From Saprospiraceae bacterium (GTDB taxonomy: Bacteria; Bacteroidota; Bacteroidia; Chitinophagales; Saprospiraceae), in assembly GCA_028282725.1 (NCBI GenBank), contig JANQHF010000002.1, positions 1 through 60,123 of the forward strand: a DNA stretch of 60,123 nt, given 5' to 3'. Below are positions 52,240 to 60,123 of the stretch, piece by piece. The translations under genes were made by a program, and so were the position numbers. Every line of letters starts with the position of its first letter. Position 1 is the stretch's first letter. Under the pieces are notes generated by a model, which saw only the letters and a program-made list of their open reading frames with translations, was not told the origin of the DNA and did not search any database.

Positions 52240-52896
52240 ATGTTCAAAGCATGCATTTTTGACGCATTTGGGACCTTGTTTAACCTGGATCCACTGATGT
52301 TGGAAGGTATTGACAGCCCGCACAAAAATGAGATTCTTCGTCATGCCCGTGTCAAACAATTGGAATATACCTGGATAAAGAGTCTGATGGCAAAGTATAT
52401 TCCCTTTGATGAAATCACTCAGATCGCGATTCGGGATGGATGCCGGCGATACCATACATCGACAGAACAACTAGACGATTTTGGTGCTTTATATTTTCAC
52501 CCAACGATATACGATGATGTAATTTCCTCTTTAGAGGCTCTGTTAAAGGTCCATCAAACAATTGGGATCCTTTCCAATGGAACCCCGGAGATGTTACAAA
52601 GCGGAATGCACAAGAATTCGTTGGATCCCTATATTGACAGGGTCTGGTCTGCCGATCAGGTTAAAGAGTATAAACCTTCACCTCGTGTTTACAAGTTAGT
52701 ATCCGCTGATATAAATTGTTCCCCGTCAGATATTCTCTTTGTCTCTTCGAATCAATGGGACGTTGCCGGAGCCCTTCATTTTGGTTTTTCAGTAGCCTGG
52801 GTAAACAGGGATGGCCTGTTTAAAGAGCATATCATCGATAGGGAAGAGGTCAAAGAAGTGAGTCAACTTATGGAAGTTTTGCAGTTTTTTGTTTAG
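52240..52896 (+). CDS. Haloacid dehalogenase type II (HAD superfamily)
   Basis: 218 residues from the ATG at 52240 (MFKACIFDAFGTLFN), with the upstream ATG at 52213 adding nine residues. HAD motif I is FDAFGTLFN (nucleophile Asp8; the second Asp is replaced by F, typical of L-2-haloacid dehalogenases). Motif II is IGILSNGTPEML, motif III Lys is KEYKPSPRVYKL and motif IV is LFVSSNQWDVAGALHFG. SSN-WDV-G is the haloacid dehalogenase signature. Reaction: L-2-haloacid to D-2-hydroxyacid. The small size fits. Two bases-per-codon away it is followed by the PPK2 pair at 18 bases. Confidence 0.92.
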   Translation: MFKACIFDAFGTLFNLDPLMLEGIDSPHKNEILRHARVKQLEYTWIKSLMAKYIPFDEITQIAIRDGCRRYHTSTEQLDDFGALYFHPTIYDDVISSLEALLKVHQTIGILSNGTPEMLQSGMHKNSLDPYIDRVWSADQVKEYKPSPRVYKLVSADINCSPSDILFVSSNQWDVAGALHFGFSVAWVNRDGLFKEHIIDREEVKEVSQLMEVLQFFV

Positions 52897-52914
52897 AATT
52901 ATGGATTGGCAAGA

Positions 52915-53814
52915 ATGAGAAACAAAGGAGATAACTTTTGCTTTACAAATGAAATGGTCAGGGAGATCAAAACCAGGGATCAACTGGTGAAAGTACTGCA
53001 TGACCATGAGGTCAATCTTGAAAAGGTCACCGTCATCCTGAAATACGAAGATGAACTTCAGAAATTGCAGATTGAACTGTTGAAGTTGCAAAATTGGATC
53101 CGGAAAAAGAAAAAAAGAGTGGTAGTCGTTTTTGAAGGCCGGGATGCAGCTGGAAAGGGGGGCACCATTCGCCGATTTGAACGATTTCTGAATCCAAGAT
53201 CCATGAGGGTGGTGGCTCTGAGTAAGCCCACTGAAATTGAAAAAGGTCAGTGGTATTTCAGAAGACATGTTAAAGAGCTTCCAAATTCCGGAGAGGTCGT
53301 CTTTTTTGATCGCAGTTGGTACAATCGTGCCGTAGTGGAACCAGCCATGGGTTTTTGCACACAAAAAGAATATCAGGAATTCATGAGACAGGTGCCGGAA
53401 TTCGAACATATGTTGTTTGAAAATGGGGTGGACATCATAAAATTTTGGTTTTCAATTACACAGGAGGAGCAAATAAAGAGATTTAATGCACGGAAAAAAG
53501 ATCCGATCAAACAATGGAAACTCAGCCCGGTAGATTTGAAGTCACTGGAAAAATGGGATGTCTTTACCCATTACAAGGAAGAGATGTTCAATCAAACCCA
53601 TACGAGCGTAGCACCGTGGATGATTGTAAATTCAAATGACAAGAGGCGCGCCCGGTTGGAGGCCATTCGTTATGTCTTGTCAAAATTTGAATATGCCGGA
53701 AAGCTCAATGCCGGCACCGTAATTTATCCCGATCCGAATATTGTCCAGCGATTTCACAGATCTATGTTGAGATTGAAAAATAACACAGATGAAATTTTCC
53801 AAAAAGGAACTTAA
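52915..53814 (+). CDS. Polyphosphate kinase 2 (PPK2) family protein, intact
   Basis: 299 residues from the ATG at 52915; a TTG at 52906 adds three. PPK2 moves phosphate between polyphosphate and nucleotides (NDP/NMP). Walker A is FEGRDAAGKGG (Arg76, Asp77, Lys81), Walker B is VVFFDRSWYNRAVVEP (Asp132), and the lid carries FNARKKDPIKQWKLSP. All catalytic residues are present. It is a normal class I-size PPK2, with a C-terminal tail of 60 residues. A second, degenerate PPK2 begins 26 bases before its stop, in another frame. Cytoplasmic. Confidence 0.94.
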   Translation: MRNKGDNFCFTNEMVREIKTRDQLVKVLHDHEVNLEKVTVILKYEDELQKLQIELLKLQNWIRKKKKRVVVVFEGRDAAGKGGTIRRFERFLNPRSMRVVALSKPTEIEKGQWYFRRHVKELPNSGEVVFFDRSWYNRAVVEPAMGFCTQKEYQEFMRQVPEFEHMLFENGVDIIKFWFSITQEEQIKRFNARKKDPIKQWKLSPVDLKSLEKWDVFTHYKEEMFNQTHTSVAPWMIVNSNDKRRARLEAIRYVLSKFEYAGKLNAGTVIYPDPNIVQRFHRSMLRLKNNTDEIFQKGT

Positions 53815-54553
53815 AAAATTGAGTGCCAATGGCGGCCTGAAATACCTTCTTTCATCTGAACGGCCAGATTTCAAGTTAGCTTTAAAGAGCGTACAATTCA
53901 ATTCGGAAATCAGGGATCTTCAAATAGCATTAATCAAATTGCAAAATTGGGTGGTCGCGAACAATAAGAGAATACTGATCATATTTGAAGGTGGTGAGTT
54001 TTGTGGGAAAGGTATTGTGATCAGGAGGATCATGCAAAGATTAAACCCCAGATCTGCAAGAACCGTCGCACTTCCCAAACCTTCGAAAATCGAAAAAGGT
54101 CAATGGTATTTTCAACGATATATTGAACAATTGCCCAAGCCCGGGGAAATGACATTTTTCAACAGGAGCTGGTATAACCGGGCAGTAGTAGAACCCGTCA
54201 ATGGATTTTGCACCAAAAAACAGTACAATCAATTTATGAGTGTGGTCAATGATTTTGAGCGAATGATTCATAATGATGGCATTATCATTCGCAAGTTATT
54301 TTTCACCCTTGATAAAGAGGTTCAAGCAGAACGCATTGCAGACGTACGAAAAAATCCGTTGAGAAGGTGGGAATTGTCCAGGGTGGATGAGAATGCACAG
54401 TCCAATTGGGATAAATACGAATTATACCAGAAAAAGATGTTTGAAAGGACGAATACCAAACAGGTTAACTGGAAGATTATTGATGGAAATGATGAATTGC
54501 AAGCTCAAACGGATGCGATTCTGTACATACTTTCATCCATCCCATTTGAATAA
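53789..54553 (+). CDS. Degenerate PPK2 paralogue
   Basis: 254 residues. Clearly homologous to the gene before it along its full length: NPRSARTVALPKPSKIEKGQ, WYFQRYIEQLPKPGE. Key residues differ: Walker A reads FEGGEFCGKG (Gly69, Glu70 for Arg-Asp), Walker B reads MTFFNRSWYNRAVVEP (Asn125 for Asp). The Walker Lys74 remains. Lid region is RRWELSRVDENAQ. Such losses predict weak or no catalysis, so it may be a regulatory or structural partner. Start ATG 53789 overlaps the previous stop by 26 bases, in another frame, which favours coupled translation and a paired complex. In class II PPK2 one of two fused domains is catalytically dead; here they are separate. Confidence 0.88.
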   Translation: MKFSKKELKKLSANGGLKYLLSSERPDFKLALKSVQFNSEIRDLQIALIKLQNWVVANNKRILIIFEGGEFCGKGIVIRRIMQRLNPRSARTVALPKPSKIEKGQWYFQRYIEQLPKPGEMTFFNRSWYNRAVVEPVNGFCTKKQYNQFMSVVNDFERMIHNDGIIIRKLFFTLDKEVQAERIADVRKNPLRRWELSRVDENAQSNWDKYELYQKKMFERTNTKQVNWKIIDGNDELQAQTDAILYILSSIPFE

Positions 54554-54558
54554 ATGAT

Positions 54559-55116
54559 TCAAAACAAGGTCCATAGAATACTCAGTCCGACACCAACGAT
54601 GATCCCGCCTGCAAACCGTATCATGCCCATATTTTCTGCACCCATATGACGTCCGATGTATTCACCTGCAGAAGCCACAATAAGCGCTCCTGATGCGAAA
54701 CCCGGCACGTACTGAACAGGGGATGTGATCGGGGGCATTTTAGTTCCCAGGACATTTCCCAAAGTAAGCCCGCTGATTCCTACGAGAAGAAGCAAAAATC
54801 CCTTGGAGAGCTGTCTTTGAATTCCCAGCAAGGTTCCAAACAGAATCAGTGTTGTGACGATAATCTGTGCTCGATAGAACGGGATCGTGAAATTGATACC
54901 TATCATTCCGCCAGTTATTAAAAAAGCAATAAATGTAAATATCATTGGCCAGGTATTGTCCCGAAAATATATTTTGATATATAGGCCAAGCACAAAAGCC
55001 AGGAACAAATAAGAGGGCTCAAAAATCACATAGGTCAAACCGGCAACAAATCCATGTTCAGGATATCCTTCGACCCGGATGAAGGCCGGAATCGTATAAA
55101 TCAATTCGTTGTCCAT
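54559..55116 (-). CDS. HupE/UreJ-like membrane protein
   Basis: 185 residues with five or six membrane helices. Segment IVTTLILFGTLLGIQRQLSK, then ISGLTLGNVLGTKMPPITSP and GFASGALIVASAGEYIGRHM resemble HupE/UreJ (Gly-rich helices, short loops). These are nickel or cobalt permease relatives, but the metal-binding His residues near the N-terminus (HGFVAG at about 20) are only partly matched. Substrate inferred at best. Convergent with the PPK2 pair, divergent from the amidase gene. Confidence 0.72.
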   Translation of the reverse strand: MDNELIYTIPAFIRVEGYPEHGFVAGLTYVIFEPSYLFLAFVLGLYIKIYFRDNTWPMIFTFIAFLITGGMIGINFTIPFYRAQIIVTTLILFGTLLGIQRQLSKGFLLLLVGISGLTLGNVLGTKMPPITSPVQYVPGFASGALIVASAGEYIGRHMGAENMGMIRFAGGIIVGVGLSILWTLF

Positions 55117-55285
55117 TAAAATCAGTTTACAATATTAGGGATTCATCAATGAGTGAGAAAACCTGGAATTTTGTTAATCACTCATTGAATTGATGACACC
55201 CTTGTACCAAATCTACCTTTTTGAGCAGGCTTCGATTAATATTTTGTTATTAAAATGATTTCGATTAAAAAGTTATATTGTTCTT

Positions 55286-56935
55286 ATGTTGAAGCCCGGA
55301 TGGATCATACTATTTCTGTGTTGCTTTCTGATATCATGCACCACAAGCAAGTTCTCCAAAGCGGATATTAGGAGCTCTCAAAAGTTGATTGGACTTGAGT
55401 TTTCAGATCAATACATCGATACGATGTATAACTATTTGAAACGGAACCTGGAGGCTTACGATACCATGCGCACTTTTCATATCCCAAATGAGACCTTCCC
55501 GTCCATCCTCTTCGATCCGCATCCGTCAAATTTTGTCTTTCCCGAAATTACAGATGGCCTTAAGGTCAATTGTGATCCCGTACATCTTATGGTCGAGAAT
55601 GAAGATGAACTGGCATATGCAAGTATTGCAGAATTGTCTGAACTGATAAAAAATAGAAAAATATCATCTGTCGAACTCACCAGTTTTTTTCTAAAAAGAT
55701 TAAAAAAGTATGATCCTGTCTTAAAATGTGCCGTCACGATCACCGATAATCTGGCAATGGAACAAGCCCGAAAGGCTGATCGGGATTTGGCGAATGGTAT
55801 CTATCGCGGACCACTACACGGCATCCCCTATGGTGTAAAGGATCTGATTGCCGTACAAGAGTATAAGACTACCTGGGGTGCAGAACCGTATAAGGATCAG
55901 GAGATAGAACATACAGCCACTGTCGTCAGGAAGCTTGAAGAAGCTGGCGCAGTATTGATTGCCAAGTTGACATCCGGAGCTTTGGCTCGAGGAGATGTGT
56001 GGTATGGAGGCCAAACCAAAAATCCCTGGGATACTGCCCAGGGAGCGAGTGGTTCGTCCGCAGGTTCGGGATCGGCAACGGCCGCTGGCCTTGTGGTATT
56101 TTCATTAGGTACGGAAACGTTGGGCTCTATCACCTCTCCCAGCAATCGAAATGGCATTACCGGTCTGAGACCCACCTATGGAAGAGTGAGCCGGGACGGG
56201 GTAATGAGTCTGTCGTGGTCCATGGACAAAGTTGGCCCAATGTGTCGCTCTGCTGAGGATTGTGCGTTCGTATTTGATGTGTTGCGAGGCAAGGACTCAT
56301 TGGATGCTACCACCAGGCACGCCGGTTTTCATTACGATTGTTCTTTGGACTGGAAGGATCTGAAGATAGCCATTCTCGACAAGGATATTGATCAGGATAC
56401 CACTGCTGCCGGTGACAATTTGCGGAAGGTAATTGAGCTGCTTGATTCGGTTGGATTACAAATGGATTCTTTGGAACTGCCTTCCAGTTATCCGTTCCGG
56501 GCATTTGACATTATTCTCAGATCGGAAGCAGGGGCAATGTTTGATGATCTCGTGCGATTCGGAGACATCAATCTGATGGTGGAGCAATCACAGCGTTCAA
56601 GGGCCAATTCACTTCGTCAGTCCAGGTTTATTCCGGCAGTGGAGTACCTGCAGGCCAATCGATTCAGGAAATTACTCATCGAAGAAATCCATCAGTTATT
56701 TCTACGATACGATGTGATCATTGCCCCTACACTCGGAAGAAACCAGTTATGGATTACAAATCTGACCGGCCATCCCGTGGTCACTATTCCTACGGGCCAC
56801 GATAAAAAAGGTCATCCCACGAGCATGACAATTATTGGAAATTTGTACCGGGAAGGGACTATTTTATCCTTTGCTAATGCCTTTCAGAAAATTACCGGAT
56901 TTCATCTTGATCACCCGCCGGGATTTGGCAACTAA
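55286..56935 (+). CDS. Amidase-signature family lipoprotein
   Basis: 549 residues with a lipoprotein signal ending in LISC (Cys18). Amidase signature domain at about 110-540: Lys185 in IPYGVKDLIAV, cis-Ser258 in GASGSSAGSGSATAAG, nucleophile Ser281 in TETLGSITSPSNRNG. All three catalytic residues are intact. The first 90 mature residues have no known domain. Substrate is unknown; the family includes acylamide and GatA-like enzymes, but the lipoprotein form argues for an envelope amide. Single gene, ending 56 bases before the CRISPR array. Confidence 0.93.
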   Translation: MLKPGWIILFLCCFLISCTTSKFSKADIRSSQKLIGLEFSDQYIDTMYNYLKRNLEAYDTMRTFHIPNETFPSILFDPHPSNFVFPEITDGLKVNCDPVHLMVENEDELAYASIAELSELIKNRKISSVELTSFFLKRLKKYDPVLKCAVTITDNLAMEQARKADRDLANGIYRGPLHGIPYGVKDLIAVQEYKTTWGAEPYKDQEIEHTATVVRKLEEAGAVLIAKLTSGALARGDVWYGGQTKNPWDTAQGASGSSAGSGSATAAGLVVFSLGTETLGSITSPSNRNGITGLRPTYGRVSRDGVMSLSWSMDKVGPMCRSAEDCAFVFDVLRGKDSLDATTRHAGFHYDCSLDWKDLKIAILDKDIDQDTTAAGDNLRKVIELLDSVGLQMDSLELPSSYPFRAFDIILRSEAGAMFDDLVRFGDINLMVEQSQRSRANSLRQSRFIPAVEYLQANRFRKLLIEEIHQLFLRYDVIIAPTLGRNQLWITNLTGHPVVTIPTGHDKKGHPTSMTIIGNLYREGTILSFANAFQKITGFHLDHPPGFGN

Positions 56936-58606
56936 AGAGATCTTTTGGTACCTTAATAATATTATACGCTATACAGAAATCATTAATTCACAGATCAATT
57001 CCGCTATGGTGCAATTGATGGCATCCAGGCGGAGAGTTATCGCATGAGGAGGACTTGCGTTTCAATTCCGCTATGGTGCAATTGATGGAAATCATGATAT
57101 TAATATGAAAACACTTTTAATGATGTTTCAATTCCGCTATGGTGCAATTGATGGTTGCCCTTAAGAAGACTATAAAGTTTTTCGATCTTCAGTTTCAATT
57201 CCGCTATGGTGCAATTGATGGGGTTGATTGATCCAACATTGATATTCATTACAGGTTCGTTTCAATTCCGCTATGGTGCAATTGATGGAATATTAAAGAC
57301 TTGAATTTGCACAATCTCAATGAAAGTTTCAATTCCGCTATGGTGCAATTGATGGCTTTATTTTGCAATGATGACACCCAACGATAAAAAGTTTCAATTC
57401 CGCTATGGTGCAATTGATGGTAATTTCGATAGAAAACTTATGTCTAAAGGTCGAAAGTTTCAATTCCGCTATGGTGCAATTGATGGTATTGGGGTGAGTT
57501 AAGTCAGAATGAGAAGTATAAAGTTTCAATTCCGCTATGGTGCAATTGATGGTCTCAACGCCTTTATTGACATCTTATCTCTCAACGTTTCAATTCCGCT
57601 ATGGTGCAATTGATGGGAATGGAAAAATCTACAAAGACACCGTATACATAGCGTTTCAATTCCGCTATGGTGCAATTGATGGAGAATGCTACTGCTATAA
57701 TGAGAGCGAACATATGCGTTTCAATTCCGCTATGGTGCAATTGATGGTAAACAAAACAACGCACCCAAACACATATATTAATTAAGTTTCAATTCCGCTA
57801 TGGTGCAATTGATGGCATTTTCAGATGCCAACTCAAATGCTTTTCTAAAATGTTTCAATTCCGCTATGGTGCAATTGATGGATTCAGGGTAAAACGCAAA
57901 CAAAATCTAATCGTCATGTTTCAATTCCGCTATCGTGCAATTGATGGATAACAAGAAAGGGGCTAACAATATCCTATATGAATGTTTCAATTCCGCTATG
58001 GTGCAATTGATGGTCGCTTCTTACCTATTCAAGTAAAGATAAAAGAAATAGTTTCAATTCCGCTATGGTGCAATTGATGGCGCGAACCTTACAAAGTGGT
58101 GGAAATGTATTTGTGGTTTCAATTCCGCTATGGTGCAATTGATGGCTTTCCAGCCGATCCGACAGACGCGACGTCCTGGGAGTTTCAATTCCGCTATGGT
58201 GCAATTGATGGGAATTGCTACGCTTCAAAATTGAGATGTTTCACGAGTTTCAATTCCGCTATGGTGCAATTGATGGAGACCGAGTTGAGATCTAAAGTAC
58301 TCCTCATCATTAAGTTTCAATTCCGCTATGGTGCAATTGATGGAAAGAGTTTTATTAATTGATGAATTGAATATTTATCAGTTTCAATTCCGCTATGGTG
58401 CAATTGATGGCAGTTCGACTCCGGTTTATTTCCTACGTCGTTACGTTTCAATTCCGCTATGGTGCAATTGATGGAAATCCAATTTTCAAATCGAGAAAAA
58501 TTGAAGAAATCGTTTCAATTCCGCTATGGTGCAATTGATGGTATGTAGGGGCAAAGCAATCAAAGCACGAAACATTGTTTCAATTCCGCTATGGTGCAAT
58601 TGATGG

Positions 58607-58643
58607 CCGAGTAGACGACTGGATCATAAGATTAAAGGCAGAA
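58607..58643 (-). repeat. Duplicated CRISPR spacer, copy 1 (spacer 25)
   Basis: A 37-base spacer (starts CCGAGTAGACGAC) that is identical to the spacer at 58805-58841. Its flanking spacers differ from those of the second copy. Confidence 0.95.
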
Positions 58644-58804
58644 GTTTCAATTCCGCTATGGTGCAATTGATGGGATAGTATGTATTAGTATTTAGTTTGT
58701 TCTTTGTTTGTTTCAATTCCGCTATGGTGCAATTGATGGAATACTACATGTGTGCAGAATACGGAGAAGAAAAAGTTTCAATTCCGCTATGGTGCAATTG
58801 ATGG

Positions 58805-58841
58805 CCGAGTAGACGACTGGATCATAAGATTAAAGGCAGAA
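58805..58841 (-). repeat. Duplicated CRISPR spacer, copy 2 (spacer 28)
   Basis: Identical over 37 bases to the spacer at 58607-58643; two unrelated spacers (58674-58709 and 58740-58774) lie between. Confidence 0.95.
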
Positions 58842-60123
58842 GTTTCAATTCCGCTATGGTGCAATTGATGGCGCGTCTCAGGAGACTTCAGAGACACCGA
58901 GGACTATGTTTCAATTCCGCTATGGTGCAATTGATGGAGACAGGCATGCGCGGATGGGCTGAAGTATTGAATGGTTTCAATTCCGCTATGGTGCAATTGA
59001 TGGTGCAGCAGGTGAATTGTATTCATTCTGTAAGTTCCAAAGTTTCAATTCCGCTATGGTGCAATTGATGGCACGTGCGCCCGGTGGGCGACGTAAGCCA
59101 TATTGCGGGTTTCAATTCCGCTATGGTGCAATTGATGGCAAGCCCCGTGGGCTATAGGTTTGTTTCATTTCATGCGTTTCAATTCCGCTATGGTGCAATT
59201 GATGGACCATTTTTCAGGAACGCTGATACCTAAATATTTAGGTTTCAATTCCGCTATGGTGCAATTGATGGAATATCCAACCCTCAAAATTGAGGGACTC
59301 GATGTATGTTTCAATTCCGCTATGGTGCAATTGATGGGAAGAGGAAGAAGAACCACGAACTGACCCCTCTATGTTTCAATTCCGCTATGGTGCAATTGAT
59401 GGTCCCAAGGAAATCCCATGATAAATTTTTTGAATAGTTTCAATTCCGCTATGGTGCAATTGATGGTCCAATCGTCGTATATTTTAAAGTAAAAATTAAA
59501 GTTTCAATTCCGCTATGGTGCAATTGATGGCAGTATCTTAAAATCCAATATTATTCAGAATTCTATGTTTCAATTCCGCTATGGTGCAATTGATGGCGGC
59601 TTTTAGGGAGAATTATTACTATGCCTATACCGTTTCAATTCCGCTATGGTGCAATTGATGGGAAGCCTTTTTCGCTGAACACATCTACGCTAGATAGGTT
59701 TCAATTCCGCTATGGTGCAATTGATGGTGAAAATCTGAAGGGTCTACATTGAATATAATTGCAGTTTCAATTCCGCTATGGTGCAATTGATGGGCGAAGT
59801 GAGGAATGGGAAAATCTAAACGGTCATCGGTTTCAATTCCGCTATGGTGCAATTGATGGAATAGTTGATCATTACGTGTGATTCTTTTAATCAGGTTTCA
59901 ATTCCGCTATGGTGCAATTGATGGTGCAGTTAGTTTTGATACTAGCGCTTGGGTTTACTTGTTTCAATTCCGCTATGGTGCAATTGATGGACAAACCGCC
60001 TCGTTGTTGAAGGCGAATGGAATAGAGTTTCAATTCCGCTATGGTGCAATTGATGGTGATATCTTTTCACCTGCCATAATGCTAATATACTGGTTTCAAT
60101 TCCGCTATGGTGCAATTGATGGT

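Larger units (their letters stand above)
56992..60123 (-). CRISPR. CRISPR array, 48 repeats seen, continues past window
   Basis: Repeats of 30 bp begin GTTTCAATTCC and end CAATTGATGG (plus strand), separated by 47 spacers of 34-38 bp. First repeat 56992-57021 has its first three bases changed (AGATC for GTTTC). Repeat 15 (57918-57947) has one internal change, GCTATC for GCTATG. The last complete repeat is 60093-60122, with one spacer base left at 60123. The minus-strand repeat ends in ATTGAAAC, the usual crRNA 5' handle of type I-B and type III systems, and contains TCAATT/AATTGA that can pair as a short stem. Handle and degenerate left end both point to minus-strand transcription and a leader to the right. 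The sense of the array and the type are inference. No cas genes lie in this window. Confidence 0.97.

Noticed and set aside
57537-59363. Open frames inside the CRISPR array (for example 57537-57785, 58096-58362, 59160-59363)
   Set aside because: They just read through the repeats (repeated FNSAMVQLM or INCTIAELK); repeat and spacer lengths leave frames open by chance.

Overview
The window looks like a chromosomal piece of a Bacteroidota bacterium. The Saprospiria/Lewinella side of the phylum is my guess from gene style, not something the sequence proves. The indications are a single-chain large PurL, several secreted S9/S10/S41 peptidases, SPOR and TonB-receptor proteins, LolA, many lipoproteins with a short lipobox, DUF819, and a lack of clear Shine-Dalgarno sites. 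I see no rRNA, tRNA, insertion sequence, integrase or cas gene.

Layout. 0-7 kb: a response regulator followed by a shortened membrane sensor-like protein, a 1-Cys peroxiredoxin, a class V aminotransferase, a DPP-IV peptidase and a barrel-SPOR protein. 7-11.3 kb: purL, whose last codons run into a 7-bp tandem repeat, then about 0.5 kb of non-coding DNA. 11.3-26.7 kb: mostly housekeeping and envelope genes, namely a methyltransferase, an S9 peptidase lipoprotein, Hsp20, a DinD-like protein, a copper-type P-ATPase, DUF819, a universal stress protein and a propeller-amidohydrolase.

26.7-37.5 kb is the accessory-looking part and is visibly more AT-rich. It holds three stand-alone LuxR-type HTH proteins, two of which share a 24-bp upstream element. 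It also holds a trypsin-like protease, a lipoprotein next to a metzincin-like metalloprotease, and a tightly packed sigma factor / one-TM anti-sigma-like TPR protein / TPR-CHAT caspase-like lipoprotein operon. A large helical protein completes it. Three unrelated protease folds and several regulators in 10 kb make this the best candidate for an undescribed signalling or defence-like module, but that is inference.

37.5-56.9 kb: an S10 carboxypeptidase, VOC, LolA, DoxX, a Vps62-like protein, a PagL-like lipid A deacylase, DinB, and a thiamin-uptake locus. The thiamin locus has a PnuT/PnuC transporter, a NadR-like kinase, a TPP riboswitch and a TonB receptor. After it come an APH-like kinase overlapping a HAD phosphatase, an SDR, an S41 peptidase, a haloacid dehalogenase, a tandem pair of PPK2 proteins (the second degenerate), a HupE-like protein and an amidase lipoprotein.

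56.99-60.12 kb: a CRISPR array with 48 repeats of 30 bp and 47 complete spacers, running off the right end. The ATTGAAAC handle and the degenerate left-most repeat both indicate minus-strand transcription, with the leader, and perhaps cas genes, beyond the right edge.
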